A program made the translations under genes and the position numbers. A model generated the notes under the pieces. The model was not told the origin of the DNA, ran no database searches, and worked only from the letters and a program-made list of their open reading frames with translations. DNA of 40,738 nucleotides from Paractinoplanes ferrugineus (GTDB taxonomy: Bacteria; Actinomycetota; Actinomycetes; Mycobacteriales; Micromonosporaceae), in assembly GCF_016862195.1 (NCBI RefSeq), contig NZ_BOMM01000015.1:1-40738 (forward strand), read 5' to 3'. Positions 23,349 through 31,457 of this stretch are shown one piece after another (the stretch's first letter is position 1; each line of letters begins with the position of its first letter).

Positions 23349-24038
23349 ATGGAGAGAAGCTTTCTGCCGTCGAGGGACGGCTTCGCCTTCGCCAACAGGT
23401 GGCCGCGTCAGCCCGCGGTGTCCCTTTCGACGCCCTTCGGGCCGGTCGGGGTGGGTAACGCCGCCGGCGGGCTGTGCGGCGGAATGGTATTCGCGGCACT
23501 CGACTACTGGCACGCGGAAATCGCCACGCCCGCCGATCAACCGGGCGCGGATCATCCGCTCTACCGGTTCTTCGTCCATCGACTTGTCGATTCCTGGCAT
23601 TTTCCGGCGGGCCTCGTCCAGTACTACCGATGGATGAACCTGCCGGACGCCGACGTCGGTTTCTCGGTGCGCGGCCGCCGTGTCCTGGTCGCGCGCGGCC
23701 TCCGCCGGCGCACCGTCGAGGTGCAGTGGGCACGGATCGCCAAGGACCTCGACCGCTCGGTGCCGGTGCCGCTGGGCGTGGTGACGGCGGCCTCGCGGGA
23801 TCCGCGTGACCTGGCGCTCAACCACCAGGTGCTGGCGGTCGGTTACACCCGCGAGGCCGACCGGGTCATGGTGCGGGTGTACGACCCCAACCGGGGCCGG
23901 CGCGACGACACGTTCATCGCGTTCGACACCGGCACCCCCGGCCACGCGCGGACCTTCGACCACAACCTGGGCCTCGGCGACCGCCCGGTCCGGGGCTTCT
24001 TCCGCGCCGGGTACCGACCGCGCCGGATCCCCACCTGA
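23349..24038 (+). CDS. Papain-like cysteine-peptidase-fold protein
   Basis: 229 residues from ATG 23349 (earlier in-frame codons overlap the crotonase gene). The N-terminal helix has the nucleophile VGVGNAAGGLCGGMVFAALDY (Cys43). Further on come LALNHQVLAVGY (His159) and VMVRVYDPNRGR (Asp179), giving a plausible Cys-His-Asp triad in papain/C39 order. In between, FFVHRLVDSWHFPAGLVQYYRWM is helical. There is no signal peptide. Proteins with a GLCGGM nucleophile turn are widespread and mostly uncharacterised. It lies 68 bases after the crotonase on the same strand and about 900 bases from the chagasin-like inhibitor, giving a second possible client for it. Confidence 0.8.
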   Translation: MERSFLPSRDGFAFANRWPRQPAVSLSTPFGPVGVGNAAGGLCGGMVFAALDYWHAEIATPADQPGADHPLYRFFVHRLVDSWHFPAGLVQYYRWMNLPDADVGFSVRGRRVLVARGLRRRTVEVQWARIAKDLDRSVPVPLGVVTAASRDPRDLALNHQVLAVGYTREADRVMVRVYDPNRGRRDDTFIAFDTGTPGHARTFDHNLGLGDRPVRGFFRAGYRPRRIPT

Positions 24039-24068
24039 GCGGGCCGCCGCTCCCGGCGTCCGGGGTGC

Positions 24069-26270
24069 TCAGGGCCGCAGCGCCGCCGTCGGGGTGCGCG
24101 GCATCGTGCCGGCCGGCCGGCCGAAGTAGTAGCCCTGGGCCAGCCGGTAGCCGAGCTGGTAGAGCACCTCGGCCTGGCCGGCGGTCTCGACACCCTCGGC
24201 CACCGCGGTCATCCCGAGGCCGTTGGCGATCTCGATGAGCCCGCCGGCGATGACCGCGGACTGGCCGCCCACGGTGATCTCGTCGACGAACGACTTGTCC
24301 ACCTTCAGGACCTGCGCCGGGACGGTACGCAGCAGGGTCAGGGAGGAGTGCCCGGTGCCGAAGTCGTCGAGCGCGATCCGGATGCCGAGCGCCCGCAACT
24401 GATGCAGCGCCTCGATGGCCGGCCCGCCGTCGAACACGGCCGTCTCGGTGACCTCGATGGTGAGCCGCTCGGCCGGCAGACCGAACTCGGTGAGCGTATC
24501 GGCGATCGTCCGCACCAGGTCGGGGTGGGCGAGCTGGCGGGGCGAGACGTTGACGCTGATCCGCTCCGGGGAATGCGGGTCGGCGACCATCTCGCGGCAT
24601 GCCTCGCGCAGGATCCAGGCGCCCAGCTCGACGATCAGGCCGTTGCGCTCGGCGATCGGGATGAAGACGGCGGGACTGACCGTGCCGAGCCGCGGGTGCT
24701 CCCAGCGCACCAGGGTCTCCACCGCGACCACCCGGCCGTGCGGCAGCTCGACGATCGGCTGGAAGACCAGCCGGAACTGCCCGTCCCGCAGGGCGGTGCG
24801 CAGTTCCGCGCCGACCGTCGCCTCCTCGTGCGCCAGGCGGTCGAGCTCCGGGGTGAAGTGGCGTGGCCGGCCGCTGCCGCGCGACGCGAACACCGCGAGG
24901 TCGGCCCGCCGGAGGATCTCCAGCGGCTCCGTGACGTCGCCCGCCTCGGCGACCCCGACGCTGGTGCGCACGAGCAGGTGGTGGCCGCCGGCCGCGACCG
25001 GTGCGTCGAAGCCGGCCACCAGTCGGTCGAGCACGTCCGCGGTGCGGCCGGCGTCGGGGAGCAGGACCGCGAACTCGTCGCCGCCGATCCGGGCGACCAC
25101 CGCCGTCTCGCCGGCCAGCACGGCGATCTGGCCGCCGAGCCGGGCCAGCAGATGGTCGCCCACGGCGTGGCCCAGCTGGTCGTTGATGCGCTTGAAGTCG
25201 TTGACGTTGAGCCGGATCACCGCGGGCCGGCCGGCCGCGAGCGCCTGCTCGAGCCGCCGCAGGAAGTGCCGCCGGTTGGCCTGGCCGGTCAACTCGTCGT
25301 GCATCGCCAGGTCCTCGAGGCGGGCCGCCTGCTTCTGCACCCGGCGCACGAAACCCGCCATCCGGGCCGCGACCAGCAGGAAGAGCAGGATGGAACCCAC
25401 TCCGACGGCGAAGCGGTCCACGCCTTTGCCCATCACGGCCGGCACGAACATCATGGCGGGCGCGAGGAGGGAGACCGCGGTCAGCGCGGCCAACCGGATC
25501 AGGCCCACCCGCGCCGGCCCGGACAAGGCCGCGGTGCCGGAACGGACGGCCATCGACGGGTGCAGGGCGGCCACACCCCACACCACGTACGACATCAGGA
25601 ACGTCGCGTCGAGCAGATTGCCGCCCTCGTACGAGGAATACTGCGTCAGCACCGCGAACGCGATGTCGCCGATCAGCAGGAGCACCGCGGCGATGCCGAG
25701 CAGCCGTTCCGCGACGGTACGACGGGAGCTGCCGGTGTAGAGCCGGGCCACGATGATCAGAAGCACCGCGTCGGCCATCGGATAGGCGACGCTGATCAGC
25801 CATTCGAGGGTGGAGCCGTCCGAGGCGGCGGCGATCGGCTGGATCACGAAGAGCCCGAAGACCAGGCACAGGCCGGTGCCGACGATGGCGGTGTCGATCA
25901 GCGCGGACTCGTCGCGGCCGCGCCGCTCCCGGGTCAGCACGACCAGACCGGCCGCCAGCAGCGGATAGCAGCCGAGGTAGAGCACGTCGGCCGGGGAGGG
26001 ATAGGGGCTGCGGTGCAGGACGTACTGGTAGACCTCCCAGACGACGTCACCGCCGACCGACATCAGCTGACCCGCGCTGAACAGGTACCACAGCACCGGG
26101 CGGGCCGGGCGGAACAGACGTACGCCGGCCACCATCGCCGCCGCGAAGACCAGCCCGATCGCGTTGTAGGCCAGGTTCTGGGCGAGGCCCTGCCGGGGCA
26201 GCAGGAAGTAGGCGCCGGTCGCGGTCGTACCGGCGGCCAGCGCGGCAACCCACAGACGGTCGCGGCCCAT
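24069..26270 (-). CDS. Membrane GGDEF-EAL cyclic-di-GMP protein (cyclase site partly degenerate)
   Basis: 733 residues. About ten membrane helices form the N-terminal 320 residues, with SPYPSPADVLYLGCYPLLAAGL, a conserved element of actinobacterial GGDEF sensors. The GGDEF domain (about 330-490) keeps GGDEF at 396-400, but the first metal-binding Asp of the LDxD motif reads LNVNDFKRIND (Asn355), so cyclase activity is doubtful. The EAL domain (about 500-720) has ETL (518-520) in place of EAL yet keeps Glu518, NVSPRQL, EVTE, ALDDFGTGHSSL, DKSFVDEI and EGVET, so c-di-GMP phosphodiesterase activity is likely. It starts one base after the stop of the paralogous GGDEF gene; the two probably share a transcript and oppose each other. 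Confidence 0.95.
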   Translation of the reverse strand: MGRDRLWVAALAAGTTATGAYFLLPRQGLAQNLAYNAIGLVFAAAMVAGVRLFRPARPVLWYLFSAGQLMSVGGDVVWEVYQYVLHRSPYPSPADVLYLGCYPLLAAGLVVLTRERRGRDESALIDTAIVGTGLCLVFGLFVIQPIAAASDGSTLEWLISVAYPMADAVLLIIVARLYTGSSRRTVAERLLGIAAVLLLIGDIAFAVLTQYSSYEGGNLLDATFLMSYVVWGVAALHPSMAVRSGTAALSGPARVGLIRLAALTAVSLLAPAMMFVPAVMGKGVDRFAVGVGSILLFLLVAARMAGFVRRVQKQAARLEDLAMHDELTGQANRRHFLRRLEQALAAGRPAVIRLNVNDFKRINDQLGHAVGDHLLARLGGQIAVLAGETAVVARIGGDEFAVLLPDAGRTADVLDRLVAGFDAPVAAGGHHLLVRTSVGVAEAGDVTEPLEILRRADLAVFASRGSGRPRHFTPELDRLAHEEATVGAELRTALRDGQFRLVFQPIVELPHGRVVAVETLVRWEHPRLGTVSPAVFIPIAERNGLIVELGAWILREACREMVADPHSPERISVNVSPRQLAHPDLVRTIADTLTEFGLPAERLTIEVTETAVFDGGPAIEALHQLRALGIRIALDDFGTGHSSLTLLRTVPAQVLKVDKSFVDEITVGGQSAVIAGGLIEIANGLGMTAVAEGVETAGQAEVLYQLGYRLAQGYYFGRPAGTMPRTPTAALRP

Positions 26271-26271
26271 C

Positions 26272-27717
26272 TCAGACGACAGCCGGTTCGGGCCGGGCCT
26301 CGAGGATCCGGTTGCGACCCTCGTGCTTGGCGTCGTACAGGGCGGCGTCGGCGCGGGCGACCAGCGCGTCGGAGGACTCGGAGCCGTTCCAGAGCGCGAG
26401 CCCGGCCGAGAAGCTCTGGCCCAGCGGGGTGGCGAGCCGCATCCGGTCGATGATCTCGTGCGCCTCCCCGACGGTGGCGTCCGGCAACATCACGACGAAC
26501 TCCTCGCCGCCGTAGCGGGCCAGGTGGTCGGCGGTGCGCAACTGGTCCTGCCAGGCCACGGCCGCTTCCTTGAGAAGCCGGTCGCCGACCGGATGGCCGT
26601 ACGCGTCGTTGAACTGCTTGAAGCGGTCGAGGTCGAGGACCGCGACGGTGAGCGGATCGCCGGTGCGGCGCACCCGCTCGATCGTGCGGGGCAGTTCGGT
26701 GTTCCAGGCACGCCGGTTCGGCAGCCCGGTCAGCTCGTCGGTGACGGCCAGCTCGCGGACCTTCTCGGCCTGCGTGTCCAGTTGCCGGATCAACTGCGAC
26801 ATGCGCGTGACGACGAGCATGAACAACGTGCTGCAGCCGATCGCGATGGCCAGGCCGTCGGTGACCTGGTGGCGCAACGCCTCCAGGGCCAGCAGGGCCG
26901 GCCCGATCAGGGACGCCACGGTGAGCGCCGCCAGCAGCGGCCGGCTGATCCGCCCGCTCCGCGGCTCGGCGACCCGCGCCAGCGACCGCACGCTCGGGTG
27001 CACCGCGGCGGCCGCGAACAGCAGGTAGCCGACCAGGAAGATGTCCGCGAGGACCCGGTGCGCCGCCGGGCCCGGCTCCCAGCCGAACTGGTTGACCACG
27101 GCCCACGCGGCGTCCCCGGTCAGGAAGCTGAGCAGGGCCGCACAGAGCAGGCGGAACGAGATGTCGCGGCCGCTGCCGCTGAGCATCAGGCGGACGGTCA
27201 TGGCCAGCAGGACGATGTCGCCGACCGGGTAGGCGACGCTGGCCACGTGCCCCAGCAGCCCGATCGACTCGTCCGAGGCGGCCGGCTTGATCAGGAAGAT
27301 CCAGGCGAGCAGGCCCATGCCGGTCGTCAGCGTGGTCGCGTCGACCAGGCTCGACCAGTCGCGGTACGGCGCGCGCCGCCGCACGAGCAGGAACAGGGCG
27401 GCGGCAACGGCGGGATACAGCGAGAGGTACGCGATGTCGGCCGGCGACGGATAGTTCGGTTCGTCCTGGACAAGCAGCAGCAGCCGCTCGACGAGGATGC
27501 CACTCGAGTTCCCGGCGACGCCCAGCGCGATCAGCCACCAGGTGAGCGGCGCGGCCGGACGCCGGCGCCGGACCCCGACGACGATCATGGCGGCGGCCAG
27601 CCAGCCACAGGTGACCTGCCAGACCACCTGAAGGGTGCTGCCGTCGGGTACGGCGAGGAAACCTACAGCCGCCGACACCGCGACGACGAGGTAGGAACGT
27701 ACCAACCGGTTGCCCAT
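26272..27717 (-). CDS. Membrane diguanylate cyclase (GGDEF)
   Basis: 481 residues from ATG 27717 (MGNRLVRSYLVVAVSA). Eight to ten helices cover about 1-310 and include PNYPSPADIAYLSLYPAVAAAL, clearly paralogous to the membrane domain of the next gene. The cytoplasmic GGDEF domain is intact: DELTGLPNRRAW, metal-binding VLDLDRFKQFND, RYGGEEF (403-407), DAALYDAKHEGRNRI; no RxxD inhibitory site was noticed before the motif. It should make c-di-GMP. An in-frame ATG 45 bases upstream (27762) would add 15 residues whose second codon is TTA, the rare leucine codon that depends on bldA tRNA in Streptomyces. Neither start has a strong ribosome site, so this choice is open. Confidence 0.95.
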   Translation of the reverse strand: MGNRLVRSYLVVAVSAAVGFLAVPDGSTLQVVWQVTCGWLAAAMIVVGVRRRRPAAPLTWWLIALGVAGNSSGILVERLLLLVQDEPNYPSPADIAYLSLYPAVAAALFLLVRRRAPYRDWSSLVDATTLTTGMGLLAWIFLIKPAASDESIGLLGHVASVAYPVGDIVLLAMTVRLMLSGSGRDISFRLLCAALLSFLTGDAAWAVVNQFGWEPGPAAHRVLADIFLVGYLLFAAAAVHPSVRSLARVAEPRSGRISRPLLAALTVASLIGPALLALEALRHQVTDGLAIAIGCSTLFMLVVTRMSQLIRQLDTQAEKVRELAVTDELTGLPNRRAWNTELPRTIERVRRTGDPLTVAVLDLDRFKQFNDAYGHPVGDRLLKEAAVAWQDQLRTADHLARYGGEEFVVMLPDATVGEAHEIIDRMRLATPLGQSFSAGLALWNGSESSDALVARADAALYDAKHEGRNRILEARPEPAVV

Positions 27718-27799
27718 TTGATGCCACTGCTTCCGCCGACCTTGCTTACCGATGCGTAACATCGGCTGCCGATCGCCCGGCTGAAGAAGACCGGCCGGG
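27718..27799 (-). other. Short gap between iniC and the GGDEF gene
   Basis: 82 bases on the minus strand after the iniC stop. It holds the possible upstream ATG-TTA start of the cyclase (27757-27762) and no obvious hairpin terminator, so read-through from iniC cannot be excluded. Confidence 0.4.
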
Positions 27800-29389
27800 T
27801 CAACCCAGGTCGTCGAGGATGGCGGTGCAGCTGCGCAGCACGACCTCGGCGGCGCGCCGGCCGGTCGCCGTGCCGGCCACCCGGGTCTGCTCATGCCATC
27901 GCCCGGCGGCGTCGACCGCGGCCGGCCACAATTCCTCCGGCGGGGCCTCGGCCGGCAACCCCAGCCGCTCGGCGTGCGCAGTGCCCGCACCCCCGGCCAG
28001 CCGGCGGGCCTCCACGGCAAGCTCGGCCGGGAGCGCGACCCGTCCGGTGCGCAACCCGGCCAGCACCCGCAACTCCCGTAACTCGTGCGCGCCCCCGACG
28101 AGCCGGTCCAGCTCGGCGGCAAGGTGCGCGGTCGGCGGCCCGCTCTCCGCCCGCACCAGCCGGTCGAGGGCGATCAGCGCGCTGCGCGCCTTGAGCGCCT
28201 CCCGCCGCGCGGTGAAAAGATCACTGACCGTCGCCTGCAGCTCGGTCAGCCCGCTCTGCCGCACCAGCTGAGCGCCGAGCGCGGTGCGGCTGCGAGCACC
28301 GGTCCGCACCAGAGTGACGGCGAGCCGCACCCCACCGAGCCCGAGCCGCCGGAGCAACGCCACCCGCCCGGCCGCCGACGCCGACCCGGTGAACCGATCG
28401 GTGGACAGCAGCTGCGCGTCCGCCTCCTCCCGAGGCAGCGCCGCCACCGCCGCAACCGTCGCGTACTCCTCCTCCCGCAGACTCCGCCCGACCAGCGCCA
28501 TCTGCGCGGAAAGCGCAAGAACATCCTGGCAGAGCGCCGCGACCCGAGCCTCCTTGCGCCTGCGGCGAGCAATCTGCCGGGCGCCGAGCAGCGCATCGGC
28601 CCGCCCACCCGCCGTCTCATCGGCCCGGGACAAGACCACGATGACGTGTACGGGCAGAGCCCCCACCCCGCGCCCGGCACCCAACAGCTCCAGCGCTCCC
28701 AGATCGCCCTCCCCCAGATGCCGCGCCACATAGAGCACCGCATCCGCCTCCCCAGCCCCACCCCACCCGCCGCCGCCCAGCCCCGCGCCTGCGCCGCCGC
28801 CCGGCCCTGCGCCGCCGCCCAGCCCTGCGCCGCCGCCCAGCCCTGCGCCGCCGCCCGGCCCTGCGTCTGCGCCACCGCTCAGCACCGCGCCGGCGCCGCT
28901 CATCGGGCTCCCGTCCGCGCCGGCCAGGCTGCGGCCCGGCGCGGCGGTCGGGCTCGCGGGCAGGTCGAGCAGGCGGACGTGCCGCAGCGCCCGGCACGGC
29001 CACTCGGCCACCACCCGGGACACCTCGCCCCAGTCACCGCCCGAACCGGCGACCAGGTGGCCCCCCTCGGCAGCCCGCTCCATCGGGGCGGACCAGGGCG
29101 GCGCCCCGGTCCGGAACACCCAGGCGACCGGCTGCCGCCCGTCGTGGAACCACACCGGCACGTCCGGGGCGCCGGCCACCACGACCGGCGCCACCTCCTC
29201 GCCGAGCAGGGCGTTGACCACGGACGACTTCCCGGCCCGGGGCGGCCCCGTCACGGCCAGCCGCAACGGCTCCGACAATCGCTCGCGGTGGTGGCGCAGC
29301 CACGCCTCGGCCCGCTCGTGCCCCCGGAACACCCGCTCCGCCTCGTCCAGCAGCCGCGCCGCCCGCTCGATCGGCCCCATCCCACTCAC
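27800..29389 (-). CDS. iniC: IniC-like dynamin-family GTPase
   Basis: 529 residues from GTG 29389, preceded by a strong GGGAGGGGG. The GTPase domain has P-loop GPPRAGKS (48-55) and VNALLG, a G3-like VRLLDLPASP, and G4 VLSRADE; a helical stalk follows to the C-terminus (LAAELDRLVGGAHELRELRVLAGL). A glycine-rich insert of about 50 residues, built on an 18-base repeat, sits between G3 and the following strand ADAVLYVARH. It is the third gene of iniB-iniA-iniC; in mycobacteria these are envelope-stress genes induced by isoniazid and other cell-wall inhibitors, and IniA and IniC are bacterial dynamins. Protein sequence, order and adjacency to an IniR-like regulator support the name. A 107-base gap of repetitive DNA separates it from iniA. 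Confidence 0.85.
   Translation of the reverse strand: MSGMGPIERAARLLDEAERVFRGHERAEAWLRHHRERLSEPLRLAVTGPPRAGKSSVVNALLGEEVAPVVVAGAPDVPVWFHDGRQPVAWVFRTGAPPWSAPMERAAEGGHLVAGSGGDWGEVSRVVAEWPCRALRHVRLLDLPASPTAAPGRSLAGADGSPMSGAGAVLSGGADAGPGGGAGLGGGAGLGGGAGPGGGAGAGLGGGGWGGAGEADAVLYVARHLGEGDLGALELLGAGRGVGALPVHVIVVLSRADETAGGRADALLGARQIARRRRKEARVAALCQDVLALSAQMALVGRSLREEEYATVAAVAALPREEADAQLLSTDRFTGSASAAGRVALLRRLGLGGVRLAVTLVRTGARSRTALGAQLVRQSGLTELQATVSDLFTARREALKARSALIALDRLVRAESGPPTAHLAAELDRLVGGAHELRELRVLAGLRTGRVALPAELAVEARRLAGGAGTAHAERLGLPAEAPPEELWPAAVDAAGRWHEQTRVAGTATGRRAAEVVLRSCTAILDDLG
28791..28862 (-). repeat. 18-base in-frame tandem repeat inside iniC
   Basis: Four almost identical 18-base units (GCGCCGCCGCCCAGCCCT / GGCCCT variants) start at 28791, 28809, 28827 and 28845, with degenerate copies either side. 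They encode GGGAGL/GGGAGP hexapeptides between the G3 and G4 motifs of the GTPase. Confidence 0.92.
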
Positions 29390-29394
29390 CCCGA

Positions 29395-29496
29395 CCCCCT
29401 CCCGCTCACCCCGGCCCGCTGCTTCACTCCGGCCCGCGCTGCTCACCCCGGCCCACCCTGCTGCCCGGCCCGCCCCTGCTGCCCGGCCCGCGCTGC
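29395..29496. repeat. Degenerate 18-19-base repeats between iniA and iniC
   Basis: The gap between the two GTPase genes is made of repeated CTCACCCCGGCCCGC / CTGCTGCCCGGCCCG-like blocks with period about 18-19 bases. The minus strand is strongly purine-rich close to the iniC ribosome site. No separate gene or clear terminator was seen. Confidence 0.7.
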
Positions 29497-31440
29497 TCAG
29501 CTCGGGCCCGGCAGCAGGGCAAGGGCCTGTTTCTGCAAGCCGGCCAGGCGGATCAGTTCCTGTTCGGTGCGGCGGAATCGGCTGTCGCGGACGGATGCCT
29601 CGCGTTCGGCGTCGGCCTTGGCACTGCGGAGTGACTCGATGATGGCTTCCTGCAGGTCCTCGGTGACGGCCGTGAAGTGGTCGCGGAGGGCACGCTGGAT
29701 GCGGCGTACGGAATCCTTGGTGTCCTTGGCCAGGCCCACGAAGATCTCGTCGACGTGTTGGCGCACCGCGGCCCTGGCCGCGGCCTGCCGGCGACGCAGC
29801 AGTTGCTTGCCCTCCTCACGGATGCTCTTGCCGCCGAAGACCGCGCCGCCGCTCAGCGAGATCGGATTGATCAGCGACATGCCGGTGAGGCTGGTGACCA
29901 GGCCGACCATCAGCACGCCGCCGTAGGACCCGCGCAGGCCGGTGAAAAGTTTCTGGGTGACGGTGAAGCGTTCGACCTCGGGCGATTCGAGCTCGGTCAC
30001 CCGCTCGCCGGGGTCGCCCTGCACGCCGGGCACCCAGGTGGGCAGGACGTCGCCCAGCTCGGCCGGGAACTCGGCGGCGACCGCCCGGGCCAGCCACTCG
30101 GCCCGGTCGCCGAGCCAGCCCAGGTTGGTCTGCGCCACCTCGAGCAGCGCCGCACGCAGCCACTGCTCGAACTCGTCCCACACCCGCAAGGGATCGGAGT
30201 CGGCGAACGTCTGGTCGGCCTTGGCGATCACCGCACGGGTGCGCTCGCGCAGGTCGTGCTCGATGTCCGACATCAGGTCGGCGACCTCGTCGGAGAGCCG
30301 GGTCTGCCAGCGCGTCGTGCATCTGCGCAGCTCGTCCATCCGGCGCTGGGTCTCGTGCAGGCGCTTGACGGCATGCGAGGTCTCGCTCTCGGCCCGCTGG
30401 GCGTCGAGGTCGTCACGCAGCGAGGCGGCGAGGCGTTCGGTGACTGTGCGGCCGAGCACGCCGACGGTGGCCCGGGCCAGCCGGTCGGGTTTGGCCGCCA
30501 CCGTGGACTCGAGCAGGCCGATCAGCGCGGGGAAGCCGGACTCGCCGTTGAGCGCCGCGTCGCCGGTCTGCACGGCCCGGGTGCGCAGGGTGGCCGACAA
30601 CGGTACGACCGTGGCCGGCACCCCCGCCTGCACCAGCCGCATCCGGCTCGCCTCCAGGTCGCGCCGCCAGTGCGCGGCGTAGTCGGTCTTGGTGTACGCC
30701 ACCACCAGACTCGGGAACAGCCGCGCCAGGTCGGCCAGCACGGCCACCTCGGCGTCGCTGAGCTCGCGGCCCGCCTCGCAGGCGAACAGCACGAGGTCGG
30801 CCCGGCTGTCGGTGGCCAGCTCGCGCAGCCGGCCGACGGCGGCGGGGGCCGAGCCGGGCAGGCCGGGCAGCGGCGGGGTGTCGATGAGCTGCAGGCCGGC
30901 GGCGAGCAGCGCCCGGGGCACCCCCACGTCGGCGTGCAACCGGCCGAGGCTGGTCGCGGGCTGGATCGAGACGGTCTCGGCGAGCGCGTCGGCGAGCCGG
31001 TCGAGCGGGAGCGGGATGCTGTCCTGCCGCGCGGCGTCGGGCGTCCACGCGGTCTCCGCCGAGGCCCGCACGATCAGCTGGGCGGTCGGTGACTCGGTGT
31101 GCCGCACCACGGTCGGCACGGCGGTGCCCCGGTCTTCGCCGACGACGCAGACCGGGGCATTGATCAGGGCGTTGATAAGCTGGCTCTTGCCCTGCTTGGC
31201 CGCGCCGACCACGAGCACCCGCAGATGCGGGTGCAGCAGTTGGGCCCGGCGTTGCCAAAGCCAGGCCACCAGATCGGTACGTCCGTGCTCCTGACAGGTC
31301 CGGATCGTCGCGTCGAGGACATCCAGCCACAGCGATGCCGGAGCGCCGCCCGTGGCGAGGGCGCCGAGTTCCGTCCGGCCCGGCCGGACGGGGGAGGTCG
31401 GACCCGCATAGGCCGTGGGTCCGGCCTCCCATCTTTGCAT
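29497..31440 (-). CDS. iniA: IniA-like dynamin-family GTPase
   Basis: 647 residues, close to mycobacterial IniA in length. P-loop GAAKQGKS (79-86) with QLINALIN, G2 region RGTAVPT, G3 LIDTPPLPG, G4 AYTKTDY. A long helical stalk follows. A hydrophobic paddle-like segment lies near the C-terminus (YGGVLMVGLVTSLTGMSLINP and SLSGGAVFGGK), then a charged helical tail (EEGKQLLRRRQAAARAAV, AKADAEREASV). IniA is known to bind and fission membranes. ATG 31440 has GGAGAGG six bases upstream, and the iniB stop is only 17 bases before it, so the two are one transcript. The IniA call is firm at family level. Confidence 0.9.
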   Translation of the reverse strand: MQRWEAGPTAYAGPTSPVRPGRTELGALATGGAPASLWLDVLDATIRTCQEHGRTDLVAWLWQRRAQLLHPHLRVLVVGAAKQGKSQLINALINAPVCVVGEDRGTAVPTVVRHTESPTAQLIVRASAETAWTPDAARQDSIPLPLDRLADALAETVSIQPATSLGRLHADVGVPRALLAAGLQLIDTPPLPGLPGSAPAAVGRLRELATDSRADLVLFACEAGRELSDAEVAVLADLARLFPSLVVAYTKTDYAAHWRRDLEASRMRLVQAGVPATVVPLSATLRTRAVQTGDAALNGESGFPALIGLLESTVAAKPDRLARATVGVLGRTVTERLAASLRDDLDAQRAESETSHAVKRLHETQRRMDELRRCTTRWQTRLSDEVADLMSDIEHDLRERTRAVIAKADQTFADSDPLRVWDEFEQWLRAALLEVAQTNLGWLGDRAEWLARAVAAEFPAELGDVLPTWVPGVQGDPGERVTELESPEVERFTVTQKLFTGLRGSYGGVLMVGLVTSLTGMSLINPISLSGGAVFGGKSIREEGKQLLRRRQAAARAAVRQHVDEIFVGLAKDTKDSVRRIQRALRDHFTAVTEDLQEAIIESLRSAKADAEREASVRDSRFRRTEQELIRLAGLQKQALALLPGPS

Positions 31441-31457
31441 CAGGCGCCTCTCCGAGG

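Noticed and set aside
28085..29926. 613-residue plus-strand frame spanning the iniC-iniA region
   Set aside because: Antisense to both GTPases and crosses their intergenic gap; the Arg/Pro-rich content has no domain.
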